A DNA stretch of 64,000 nucleotides from Aricia agestis (taxonomy: Eukaryota > Arthropoda > Insecta > Lepidoptera > Lycaenidae), in assembly GCF_905147365.1 (NCBI RefSeq), contig NC_056417.1, positions 7,524,501-7,588,500 on the forward strand, in the 5' to 3' direction. Of the stretch, positions 23,045 through 34,040 are shown piece by piece; the stretch's first letter is position 1; the number at the start of each line of letters is the position of its first letter. Under the pieces are notes generated by a model, which was given only the letters and a program-made list of their open reading frames with translations, did not search any database and was not told the origin of the DNA. Made by a program: the position numbers and the translations under genes.

Positions 23045-23201
23045 CTAGCTGACCCGGCAATCGTTGTTTTGCCATATAAATTATTTCTAGTATCAATATA
23101 AAAAGTAGATAAAAACCTCAGGCCTAACGATTAATTAATATCAGTTGAGACGTTTTGGAGGAGTTCGCGCACAAACACTGTGACACTAGAATTTTATATA
23201 A
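23045..23201 (-). mobile_element. Helitron, short
   Basis: Minus strand ends GGCAAAACAACGATTGCCGG...CTAG at 23045; its start region reads TTATATAAAATTCTAGTGTC. Same family as 59464-59785. Confidence 0.6.
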
Positions 23202-23557
23202 ATCTGCCACACTTTCCCATATATCGCCTCAAATAAAATTACATTACGAGGGATCAAAGGTGCTTATTACGTGCATGAATTTGAATCTATATTGCGGCAT
23301 CGCGGTCGCGTATGCGGAACGGTTGTATTTGACATTCTGCGCCGAACATTTTGGATAATGCGCTGAATAGCGAATATTTAGATTACAGGTAAAAGTTGTG
23401 CTTAACTGCGATTATGAGTCATGGAATAAGGATGAAGAAGAAATCTTGAAGTACTACCATATACAAAAAAGCATTTCCCCGTGTAAAAAAAAACTACCTA
23501 CCTACTTATTCTGTAGACACCTGGATCGTATATATTATATCTTTAAACGAGCAATTC

Positions 23558-23725
23558 TTGTATATATATAATTGGAATCTCGGAATCGGCTCCAACGATT
23601 TTCATGAAATTTTGTATATAGGGGGTTTCGGGGGCGATAAACCGATCTAGCTAGGAATAATTGTTAGAAAATGTCATTTTATTCGTGTTTTACAGAATAC
23701 CGAGCAAAATCGGTCAAATAGCTAG
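23558..23725 (+). mobile_element. Helitron, short (TCGGTCAAATAGCTAG family)
   Basis: Starts in TATATATAATTGGAATCTCG, contains GGGGGTTTCGGGGGCGAT and ends CGGTCAAATAGCTAG. The right edge of the window (63878-64000) carries the same family reversed. Confidence 0.6.
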
Positions 23726-25105
23726 TATTGCTTAAGTGATACTGTTAAACAACTCCTACAAACTTTTTGACAAAATGTTTCTTTTAGCCAGAGATTAGTT
23801 TTGCTGAAATAAATTTTTGATCAAGCCGAAGAAGTCCAAGTGAAAATCTTTATGATAATCTTTTAGTTTACTATAATATTATGTCTGTTTGAAAACTGAA
23901 TTGCAATATACTGCAGTAATAACATAATTTGAACAACTCTATCTAGTGGAACTTCGGAACGAACTGAAAAGCTTGATTGATGACAAGGCTAGTCGCCTTG
24001 TAGAACGTAATGTCTCTAGTTATTCTATAACATGATGTATGATGGGACAATTTAACTTAATAGTGTAGCTTCTTCATATATGTTGCATTTTTAATTTTTA
24101 TCTACTTCTTTATCTTTTCTTTACTTTACTTTTATCTTAAAAAATTTTACAACCCAATATATTTTTACGTAAAAATCTCCTCTTTGCCGTTTGTATACCG
24201 ATTTCTTAAAGTATAGTAAAGAGTTTTTAATCACATAATTATCACATAATATATTAATCTTATTACTTGAATCGTTATTATTGAATATTATACCAATTTT
24301 AATAAAGAATCTAGTGATCCTCTAAAACAATTTGATTTTTACTGTATTCAAAATTTATATTGCAAATATTTTCTATATTTTCATGAATCCGCAGTCAAAT
24401 CCATCATTGTTTTTAGATGTAATAAAATATAGTCAGGCGGAAAGCTTTGTTTTATTGGTAGATACTATGCTATTGGTAGAAGGGTGATGATTGAAAAGTA
24501 AGGAAACTAATGTCTTTCTTTATTTCTTAATCTTATTAAACAATACGTCTATCAAATTATTTAACAAAATAAATATAAAACTCGAGATTATAATAACAAA
24601 CAACTTGGAATTTGAATGCTGATCCCCGTCGCGTCGCGTAATGTCGTACATAGGACTTAGCCACGCGGCTTAAGCTTTACCGAAATACAGCGCTTAAAAT
24701 ACCTTATTATGAACTTATACTAATTTGCCATTTTCCATATGTTTGTAGCCTAATATTGTGTTGCAAGATACTGGAATATATTATTAGTAGCGAGCCTGAC
24801 AGCGGTGTCCCGTCTTACTTAACAATTTTAACTATGAAGTTTAAATTATGAAAAGCGGTAAATTTACGTCATCTGAACCAATTCTATACAGAGACCGAGA
24901 TATTCTCAAGTTTTCTACTTTTCCATGATAATTTTACTCCGACATAACAAACATAAAGTCACAAAACGTTACTTTATGTAAAGGTAGGTATGTTAAAATC
25001 AATTTTTATCAAATAGAATCAGGTTTTTGAGCTTTTGGCTCTCACGACTCACTCAAGAGGGCATCGGGTCGGGCCGGTCAGTTTCAAAAGAAAATGCAGT
25101 AAAGT
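23726..25105. other. Noncoding, nothing recognised
   Basis: AT-rich, without a convincing frame, terminal repeats or tandem repeats. Any host regulatory function cannot be judged from sequence alone. Confidence 0.4.
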
Positions 25106-25687
25106 GGTCCAAATTTCCACCACTAACGAGACCCATATTCACTTATTGTCCATTAAATATAGAGTAACTTTCATTATGAGACAAATTAAAAATAAGCTGT
25201 CAGTAAAAAGTTATAACCATAAGAAAAATATTTTTTTGAGTGAAAACATTGATATTGATATTCCTCTATTTCAGTGAAAACCTAATAGGAAATGCCAAGC
25301 AACATCTCATAACATAGATTGAGTAGTTAAAAAGTGCAATGGACCATATTAATACTATTTTATGTAATAAAATGGTAGAAAAAATTTTCATTCCGTCATA
25401 ACTTTTTACTAACAGGATAATTTTGGTTGCGGTCCAGTAATAATGATTCCGTATTTAACAGACCATTACGTCAATGTTATCGGTTGTGGACATTTGCTCC
25501 AAACTCAATACATTTTTATTACATCTACAATATTTTTCATACAAAATGGTAAAAAACACGACTTTTCATTCAGCCATAACTTTTCACTGACAGGGTATTT
25601 TCGATTGCGGACAGGTTATAGTGATTCAGTATTCAATAGACAATTTTACTATATGTATAGGTCTCGTTAGTGGTGGAAATTTGGACC
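25106..25687. mobile_element. Non-autonomous DNA element, 582 bp
   Basis: Terminal inverted repeats of about 30 bp: GGTCCAAATTTCCACCACTA...ACGAGACC / GGTCTCGTTAGTGGTGGAAATTTGGACC. Inside, three related blocks of the form CATAACTTTT(T/C)ACTAACAGG followed by GATTGCGG(A/T)C repeat at ~25,210, 25,400 and 25,575. The two short frames inside (25035 and 25443) come from this repeat. Confidence 0.75.
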
Positions 25688-26447
25688 AGACTCCATACAT
25701 TTAAAAACATACTCTTTTAAGCACAATCGCTAAATAACAATATTTTAACACAATTTACATTTATTAAATTGGTTTAAGTACCAAAATATAAAAAAAAAAC
25801 ATTAAGGGTATAATACGAAGTATATTGGTTTACGAAGAAAAAGCTTCTAAAAAAACATTAATTCGTATTCAAATTTTTTAAATCCCTTTTTAAAACCTTG
25901 TACAAAAATTGGTGTGATGCCAAAGGATAAAACGGTAACTACTATTGGATCGAAAACACCAGCGAAATCAGCTTTGAAACAGCCAAGCCGAACTCTTTTA
26001 ATTATTCAACTCTCCGTCCAAACTTTCCAAACAGCTCATTAAACAGAATATCATCACTTCAAAGTAAAAAAAAACTCAAGAAATTACGAACAACTCTGTA
26101 AGTACTTTTGAGTTTACTTTTTAATAAGTCTTAAACACTCTACGATTCATGAAGTTTTAAAAATAATTAAAAATAGTAATTTTCGGCAGGTAGATAACTA
26201 AACCCGCTATATTCTTGCTAAGGACTTCTCTCGACTCGATAGACAGAATATTTCCTTCATGAATTGTTTTCTCACCTTCGAGCGAAATAAATTTTTAAAG
26301 TTAAACTTGCTTAGGCATGCTGAGAGTTAAAGGGGTATGAAGATTTTTATATGGAGCCTGGCCGACCTACTGTTCGCCATGAGCTACCAAAGTTTTACCA
26401 ATTTGAGATATTGCAACTTTGGCAGCTCAAATCTTCGAAATTTTCAT
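25688..26447. other. Noncoding, nothing recognised
   Basis: AT-rich; no frame or repeat structure stands out. Confidence 0.4.
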
Positions 26448-26768
26448 TTTTTTTTTAATGAAATAAGGGGGCAAACGAGCAAACGGGTCACCTGATGGAA
26501 AGCAACTTCCGTCGCCCATGGAAACTCACAGCATCAAAAGAGCTGCAGGTGCGTTGCCAGCCTTTTAAGAGGAAATAGGGTAATAGGGGAGGGTGGGCAG
26601 GGAAGGGAATAGGGGAGGGTAGGGAAGGGAATAGAGGATCGGGCCTCCGGTAAACTCACTCACTCGGCGAAACACAGCGCAAGCGCTGTTTCACGCCGGT
26701 TTTCTGTGAGAACATGGTATTTCTCCGGTCGAGCCAGCCCATTCGTGCTGAAGCATGGCTCTCCCACG
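26448..26768 (-). mobile_element. Metulj-like SINE
   Basis: Antisense copy with a T-run at the left end, GGGGGCAAACGAGCAAACGG, and the reversed head ending CTCTCCCACG. Confidence 0.82.
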
Positions 26769-27171
26769 CTTAAAATTTATTACTATCAAGCAAATTTTAC
26801 TCACGAAAAATTTGGTGGATAGTCGTAATCAAATGAAAAAAAAAAATAGGGAACTCGGACTAATTATTATATCAGATTTCTTACAATAAAAAATGGGCTA
26901 CCGAGAGAGAGATGATTTTTCTCAATCAGAGATAAACAGTATTATTGAAATTCGGTAGCACAAGAAACATGTAGTTACCTAATTATAAGATAATTAAAGT
27001 TGTAGTTTCATTAACTTAAAATAAATAAATCCCTTACGTAGTACATTTCGTAAAACTTTTAACGAAGGTCTACGTTTAGGGTTGAAAACTAGACCTTTGC
27101 GTTCAATTTAAGGGTGACATAAAGTAAACACTGGTTTATACAGTACCATAATATGACGCCCGCAACTCTGA

Positions 27172-27341
27172 GGGCCTAGACAAGCGGCAAGCGATTATCG
27201 TATACGCCAACGCCAACGTCACACAATGTAGGTATGGGATTTGACATTAGTATTCGCTGGCGAAGCGATGACTTAATATGTCAAATCGCATACATTTTAT
27301 TAGCGTTTACGATAATCGCTTGTCACTTGTCTACTAGGGCT
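27172..27341. mobile_element. MITE, about 170 bp
   Basis: Terminal repeats AGGGCCTAGACAAG...CAAGCGATTATCGTA / TACGATAATCGCTTG...CTACTAGGGCT. It lies inside a remnant of the Helitron-like repeat (CGCCCGCAACTC before, TTGTGCCAAAACTCGTTTAT after), so it is a nested insertion. Confidence 0.75.
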
Positions 27342-27594
27342 GTTGTGCCAAAACTCGTTTATCACGCAGGAAACGGTACATTTTTTCCGGGATAAATAAA
27401 ACTTGAGAGGTGTCTAGGGACACCCGAATGGAACGAAGCTATTTCTTATGTTCAAAAAACCTGTATACACACCCTAAAAAAACGCCATCTAGTTGACGCA
27501 CAGGAATACTTACTATCAACGCCCTCTTCCCCTAACATGCAGGTAAGTACTAATAAAAAAGTGACAAGGTCAAATATCGTTCTGTCTAGCCTTC

Positions 27595-27775
27595 AGATTT
27601 ACGCCGAACGCGCGATAAGGAACTTCGTTCCAATAACAACGTATCTCTACATTTAATTTCAGCAAAATCGATTCAGCTATTAAGGGAGTTAAGAGGTAAC
27701 AGAAAGATAGACAGACGGACAGACAGACACATAGACACACTTTCTTATAGAAATTATAATAGTATGGATGTTAAA
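27595..27775 (-). mobile_element. Helitron-like dispersed repeat
   Basis: Antisense copy: AGCAAAATCGATTCAGC core followed by AGAGGTAACAGAAAGATAGA and a GACAGACAGAC run. Confidence 0.55.
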
Positions 27776-28630
27776 ATACTTGTGACTTTACCGCTACGAT
27801 CCTTCTCCTCATAACATTGCAATGTAAATAGACTTTTACTAGTAAATAGGCACAAATTATAGTTTACATTGCCAAGTGCCTGATGATGGTTTTAGTGTGT
27901 CCTCCATCCCCAAATAACATCATACAGTTTTTACATGTAGCTAGAGTCGTATAAGAGTTTAATGTTTCAGAAAATGTTATCAAGAACGTATTCAAGTATA
28001 ATAGGTATCAACTACCACCAGAGAACAATCAACTTTTTATGTTAGTATAGAAGGTAAATTAAAGAAATAATGATTGCAACTTGTGTCATACAGGCCTGAA
28101 CACAGTATTTACAATTAAAGCGACGCGACGCTTTGATAATTTGGCTGTAGCGATATCGATTTTTCTCAACAATGACTAAAGCTAACAAATTAAAGTTCAT
28201 TGTCATGTTTTTATCTTTGAATTACCCGTAACACAGAATAATCAAGCAAAATAGACCTCTGTAAAAAAGGGATTCCTATTTTGCCAACAGAGGAGAGTGA
28301 TTTAAGCTACCAAAATTTGTACATAAATGGGTTTAAGCATACATTTTAATTTGCCCATAGCTTATATGAAATATATAAATTATGGTTTTTAAATTACGCG
28401 ACAAAAACTTTTTTTGTCGCTTACGCCCTTTCCATTTTTTGCTGTTCCATTGCTTGTTTGCAAAATAAAATAGAAAACAAGCAATCTAAAACGTATCCAA
28501 CACGGTTTTTTATTAGGGTTCCGTAGTTTACTTTAACGCGGCGTCACCTTAAGCAATGGGATTCTGTATTAATATCAAGTCTGTGTAGAAAAGTGATTTG
28601 TCGCTTAAAGTTTATAATTATACTTACTGG

Positions 28631-28833
28631 ATGATGGCCGCAACTCCGTTGCGCCAAAAGTCGTTCGTCGCGCAAGAACCCTACATTTTTCCGGAATAAA
28701 AATTATCCTATGTCCTTTCCCGGGACTCATAGTTTCTCCATACCGAATTTCAGCAGAATCTGTTCAGCGGTTTGGGCGTGAAGAGGTAACAGACAGACAG
28801 ACACACTTTCGCATTTATAATGTTTGTATGGAT
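28631..28833 (-). mobile_element. Helitron-like dispersed repeat
   Basis: Antisense copy from the CCGCAACTCCGTTGCGCC hairpin at the left to GCATTTATAATGTTTGTATGGA at the right. One of the more complete members. Confidence 0.65.
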
Positions 28834-28908
28834 GTATAAATATGGATTAAATCCTAATATCACGTCAGTGTATAAAAGTGGTTTCTATTTGACGCTTCAA
28901 CTTTATAA

Positions 28909-29079
28909 TTATATTGGTTCTGCTCCGAACTTGACTCTATTTGCATCTGTAACGACTTCGGAAATCAGTTCAATTACGTTTAGCTCGTAATACTTGATTG
29001 TTCTTGTTATGATTTCTTCTTTTGGCATTTTCGACACCACGTATTGGTCAAAATATAACATTAGTATTGCTAAAAACAT
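28909..29079 (-). CDS. Short ORF, possible terminal exon of an unknown gene
   Basis: 56-codon frame with hydrophobic start MFLAILMLYFDQYVV and KEEIITRTIKYYELNVIELI. Directly upstream on the minus strand is an acceptor-like TTTTTACAG. Composition looks protein-like, but I recognise no family. No partner exon could be linked. It may be chance. Confidence 0.25.
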   Translation of the reverse strand: MFLAILMLYFDQYVVSKMPKEEIITRTIKYYELNVIELISEVVTDANRVKFGAEPI

Positions 29080-29300
29080 TGCCTGTAAAAATACTTAATA
29101 TTATAGTCTTCGCGAGAAAACTGTAGTTTTTAGACAAAGGCAAAAAGTAGTCTAGATGTAATGTAATCCTTACTTGCGCATACCTGCCCTAGATCAAAAT
29201 CGGTTAGGTTTATTTTGGTTACGGAATTTCTTGATTCGGTCGCCACTCGCCGCGCTCAATACCCGCGATAGAAGCTATGCAATACCTTAAAACAAATCTA

Positions 29301-29932
29301 GGATATAAAGGCTAGGACCGTAGCGGGAATTGTTTCCGCTGCGGCAAGCCGGGGCACAAGGCCGCCGACTGCGCAGAAGAGCCGAGCTGCTTCTTCTGCG
29401 CCGAGCTCGGGAAGGAGAGCGCCCACGTGCTGGGAGGTAGTGGCTGCATAGCAGCGGTCAAAAAGCTGCCCTCTGGCGCTAGGAGGAAGACGAAGGCTCC
29501 CTCTAAGGCTCGGCTGCGTAAGCGGCCCGGAGCCGATGAGGCAGGGGCGAGTCAAAACGTCCCCGCCATGGAGGTGGAAGCCTAGGCCTGTGGGTGGCTG
29601 ATCGGGGGATCACCGCCCACAATATAGGCCCCGAGGAGACAGGCTCCTCTGATGCCCGGGGAGCCTCTCGGTGAAGGCAGGCGGTGGCATAGGCTGCTGC
29701 AGTGTTGTGGTGCCGGATGCGGCAAGCGCTGCGGAGGACGCGGTGCGACAACGATCCCGCTCCTTCGCCTGTGGCGTTGATGAGGGCATGGGGGGGTTTT
29801 AGTCGGTAAACCTCCGGTGGTCCGGAGGGAGTCCGACATACCCCTGCCCCTTCCCCCGAGGGGGCGGGGGATGCGTAATGCATTTCCCCTCCTAAAAAAA
29901 AAAAAAAAAAAAAAAAAAGGATATAAAGGCTA
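29301..29932 (+). mobile_element. R1-like LINE insertion, ORF1 tail plus 3' UTR, with TSDs
   Basis: Insert 29315-29918 lies between perfect 14-bp target-site duplications GGATATAAAGGCTA (29301-29314 and 29919-29932). It ends in a 25-nt A-run. GC-rich, 5' truncated. The ORF1 end is joined to a 3' UTR with no ORF2 between. Confidence 0.88.
29316..29585 (+). pseudogene. LINE ORF1 (Gag-like) C-terminus, two zinc knuckles
   Basis: Open frame to a stop at 29583. First knuckle NCFRCGKPGHKAADC (C-X2-C-X4-H-X4-C). Second knuckle at CFFCAELGKE followed by His and Cys with wider spacing. Basic tail RRKTKAPSKARLRKRP. Knuckle clusters at the ORF1 C-terminus are typical of R1-clade LINEs. The long minus-strand frames across this block are shadows of its GC-rich sequence. 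Confidence 0.82.
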
Positions 29933-30579
29933 AAACTTGCTGTAACAAACAGCATTAACTCATACAACTTAGCGCATAAAACCATAAAAAAACTAAAAAA
30001 ACTTTCGCATCACGTGGCCGCTTTTGTCTTTTAATGTGTTTGCCGAGCACTTTTATTGCTCTTGTAGTAATAAATAGCAATAAAATTTCAGGAGCAATTC
30101 GTGAGCGTCTTACAACTAAATAACCATTACGATTGATGAATGAAACGAGGAATGTTCATACTATTTGTTACTTTAATGGTTTCTTATTTCGCAACAATTG
30201 CTTGTACAATAAATAATTTCTGTGTCTTGAATTTTAATTGAATTTAGGTACCAGAAACTTGTCTGCTTAAAATGTAGTTTTATTTCTTCCAAAAAGAAGG
30301 AGGTTATATTTATGTTCGGCTGTGCATATTTTTTTTGTATGTTCTAGTATACATATTTTCTAGCAATATCCCGTGAAATTAACCACAACCTGTAAGTATT
30401 AACCTACCACCTAAGTGAAAAGCATAGGTATGCGTTACAACACCTCCTTGATCCTTTCTTTCCTACACTGCATATGCGTACACTCGCATGAAAGAACGTG
30501 CAAACACCACCAGCATGCAGCCATGTAGGTTGAAAATTTTAATTTTTGTTTGTTAAAAGTGAAACTGTATCTTATCTTC

Positions 30580-30741
30580 TTAGGTAAGTTTGATTAAATC
30601 TTGAGTTGAATCCCAGTTTATTATGACAGCGAGAATTGTGTCCCATGGAGACGGTTCAAATACATTGTGATAAAGAAACTTGGATGAGAGCCATAAAAAC
30701 AACAAGTCGCTGTCGTCTTCTTGTAAAACTTTTGCCGCCAT
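30580..30741 (-). CDS. Short ORF, unknown
   Basis: 53 codons from a good start context (AACAAAATGG): MAAKVLQEDDSDLLFLWLSS continuing to FEPSPWDTILAVIINWD. Looks protein-like, unrelated to the transposons I recognise. No clear donor within it, and no family recognised. Opposite to TAF1. Confidence 0.25.
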   Translation of the reverse strand: MAAKVLQEDDSDLLFLWLSSKFLYHNVFEPSPWDTILAVIINWDSTQDLIKLT

Positions 30742-30984
30742 TTTGTTACCTCAGGTGATACTAAATTTAATCTTAATATATCTACACAAAATAGATTAAT
30801 AGACAACATAATAAGTGGCTCGCTATAATCTGTATTTTAATTTTAATCCAGTATGGTTTATTAAATACTACACTCACTACAGCTATAAATGTTAAAAAAT
30901 ATTTTAATATACAGTATAGCTGATGATCATAATTAATGACATCTTTATTCATTTTTAATCATGCCAACTTTTAATTAAATAATC

Positions 30985-31421
30985 GGCCAAGTGCGAGTCG
31001 GCATCGTGCATGAAGGGTTCCCTACCATTATAGAGCAAAAATAGGCCAAAAATTGTGTTTTTTGTATGGGAGCCCCCCTTAAATTTTTATTTTATTTAAA
31101 TATTATTAATAATAATAAAGTACACATATCACTAAGGCTTTTGTGAATATTTCAAGTGCCTACCTGTTGTCATCATTGATACCGAGCAAAAACTGTTTTA
31201 AAAATCATGTTTGTTGTATGGGAGCCCCCCTTAAATATTTAATTTATTTTGTTTTTAGTATTTGTTGTTATAGCGGCAACACAAATACATAATCTGTGAA
31301 AATTTTATTTCTCTAGCTATTACCGTTCTTGAGTTACAGCCTGGAGACAGACGGACAGACAGACAGACGGACAGACATCGAAGTCTCAGGTTCCGTACCC
31401 TTTGGGTACGGAACCCTAACA
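30985..31421. repeat. Dispersed repeat (GGTTCCGTACCC family)
   Basis: Starts ATCGGCCAAGTGCGAGTCGG and ends with a hairpin GGTTCCGTACCCTTTGGGTA...CGGAACCCT after a GACAGACAGACAGACGG run. TTTGTATGGGAGCCCCCCTT occurs twice. Related pieces are at 41905, 48100 and 61975. Confidence 0.7.
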
Positions 31422-31425
31422 AAAA

Positions 31426-32039
31426 AAAAGATCAAAATAGGTAAAGTAATCTAGTCCTGATAACTATCCTTATAATCTGGTCTTGATAACTTTCATGTAT
31501 CCTAACTTTAATAGGAATAATAGTAGGTAGATGATGATGAAACTTTTTACAATATTATTTGTGATATTATGTAGCCACTTGTTACTTTAACCTGTATTCG
31601 TGAATTTTCTTCTCGTAGCATTCGAATGATTAAATATTCATAATAACCAAGAAGCAACAACGCAAATTCCAAACATGTTTTGTACATAATATTTATTATG
31701 TACTTCGAGAAATGATTTCAAACTTATTTAATTAATAATAAATTGTTTGTTTCCTCGTTCGTATTTAGTGCTAGCTGCGATTATATTGACGAAACAGAAA
31801 GACGTTATCCATCTTCTAAAAGTATATGTTTTTACAATGTATGGAAAGAAAATTTTTAAATGTTACCAAATCAATTGATTCATAGGTAGATAGTTTGGTA
31901 AAGTTGTAGCAAGCTATACCATTTAAATGTAGTTTGCTACGGCATAGCTTGTTCGTAGCATGCTACGGAATCAGACAATAGTCATGTTCTTAGCTAAAGT
32001 TCCCATAGTATCAAAAAGCGACAGTTATCCTACAGTCAT
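31426..32039. other. Noncoding, nothing recognised
   Basis: AT-rich. TTGATTCATAGGTAGATAGT near 31,873 resembles the arm of the MITE family at 51400. Confidence 0.4.
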
Positions 32040-32332
32040 ACGTGGGAGAGCCATGCTTCGGCACGAATGGGCCGGCTCGACCGGAGAAATACCACGTTCT
32101 CACAGAAAACCGACGTGAAACAGCGCTTGCGCTGTGTTTCGCCGAGTGAGTGACTTTACCGATGGCCCAATCCCCTCCCCTATTCCCTTCCCTTCCCTAC
32201 CCTATTACCCTATTAAAAGGCCGGCAACGCACCTGCAGCTCTTCTGATGCTGCGAGTGTCCATGGGCGACGGAAGTTGCAAACCATCAGGTGACCCTTTT
32301 GCTCGTTTGCCCCCTTATATCATAAAAAAAAA
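32040..32332 (+). mobile_element. Metulj-like SINE
   Basis: Sense copy with complete head, a shortened TCCC-type middle and A-run tail. The hallmark CAGCGCTTGCGCTG palindrome is present. Confidence 0.82.
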
Positions 32333-33381
32333 GTCAAGTGTATAATATACACTTTACTTTTCCTCATAAATAATTCAAATCATATTTGGGGTACAGGAAA
32401 ACAAATCCCGAACGGAAACATATTCAAAAGTACACACAAACTACTACGAAAGTGCCTATACAATACCGAACCTAATAAAAACTATTCGGAAGTTTGGAGA
32501 CCCATATTATGCTTATTAAGCCCTTTTATATGCCAACAATAGGGCCAAATTTTACCTGAAGCACATTGAAATGCCCGGGATCGCTTCACTCGAATATATT
32601 TTAACTTTATTAAGAATTAGTATTTTGAGTACGGAGGCGGAACGCGGTCAGAAAATTATATTCCATCCGTCCACTTTTGTGGAACCACTATAACGACCAT
32701 CGAGGGCCTACCCTATTATAATACTTGGAGTTTGTTTGAAGTTGATACTCGAATCGTGCAATTTGGCCAAACAAAGGATTACTCAGGCGGCTGGCCTAAG
32801 CTACGTATCGTCTTTATGATAATTACATATGAAACTTTAGGGGGATTCTTATTTTTGGGTATTTTACGTTGTAAGTGAAAATAATATATTGTAAAGTTAT
32901 AATATATTGTAATTGTAAAAATAATATATTGTAAAGTTAAACCTTAAGAGTCCGGGTGCCATCGAAATTCTCATACAAACGTAATACCAAGATCATTTCC
33001 CATACGAGAAAATTTACCATAGTTGAGTTATTATGCAGCTTAAGATATAACTACCTAGGTTCCTGTACAAAGATTCACTGCAAAATACTAACATACCAAA
33101 AATATGAACGACTGTATGGGATTATTGGTATTACTACTTTGACTTACTTAATACTATTGTAATAGGAAAATATGATCACATATTTTATTTCAAAACCCCG
33201 ATAAAAATCGTAAACAATATAACCATAGTTTAAATGGTAGTATTAAAACTTTTATAAGTGAGCGAAGGTGTGTTTTTATGTCTATCTATTTCTTATCTTC
33301 ATTCTTAAAACACATTTCGAATGCAGTTCAAGTTTCAGAAAAATGTACGATTTTCGCACAATAAACAAAATTACGCGCAAC
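32333..33381. other. Noncoding, nothing recognised
   Basis: One short direct repeat AAAATAATATATTGTAAAGTTA (in part) at 32,879 and 32,917. No gene seen. Confidence 0.4.
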
Positions 33382-33579
33382 GTCTAAGTGTCTAAACACA
33401 CTAGGCCGAAGTTACGCGGCGTAAATTCCGCGTGATTACGCCCGCAATGTCAAAAGCATGCAAAATACGGACAGAACGCGATGGAATAGTGTGTCATCGG
33501 TAATTTAAAATACATTTCAGGCGGAATCATGCGGAATTTACGCCGCGTAACTTCGGCCTAGTGTGTTTAGACTTTAGAC
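33382..33579. mobile_element. MITE, about 198 bp
   Basis: Long terminal inverted repeats (over 45 bp): TCTAAACACACTAGGCCGAA...TTACGCGGCGTAAATTCCGC and the reverse at 33,528-33,579. Nearly every end base pairs. Confidence 0.85.
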
Positions 33580-33588
33580 ACAAATTTA

Positions 33589-33790
33589 TCCTTACTAATG
33601 TTATAAATGTGAAAGTGTATCTGTCTGTTGGTCTGTTACCTCTTCACGTCCAAACCACTCATGCGATTTTGCTAAAATTTTGGTATAGAAATATCAAACT
33701 ATCTCTATTTCAGCAAAAGATACATTAATTTATAACGAAAAAATCTACGGTTCTCGCATGCGTGCAACGGAGTTGCGGGCATCAGCTATT
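33589..33790 (+). mobile_element. Helitron-like dispersed repeat
   Basis: CTTACTAATGTTATAAATGT start, CACTCATGCGATTTTGC core, and GCAACGGAGTTGCGGGCATC hairpin end. Confidence 0.65.
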
Positions 33791-34040
33791 AATATCCTAC
33801 TAATCTATACATATAAATAAAATTGGAGTGTCTGTTTGTAATATTAAAATAACCGTTTTTTACTACATGCATATGAATATTTATACGGTACTTACACCAA
33901 AATAACAATTTTTGGAATTTTTGTCTGTCTGTATGTCTGTCTGTGTGTTCCGGCTAATCTCCGAAATGGCTGGACCGATTTTGACAGGACTTTTATTGGC
34001 AGATAGCTGATGTAATAAGGAGTAACTTAGGCTGCTTTTT

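Noticed and set aside
29503..29985. 160-codon minus-strand frame over the R1-like insertion
   Set aside because: Runs through the poly(A) tail as poly-Phe and lies opposite the zinc-knuckle ORF1; an artefact of GC-rich sequence.
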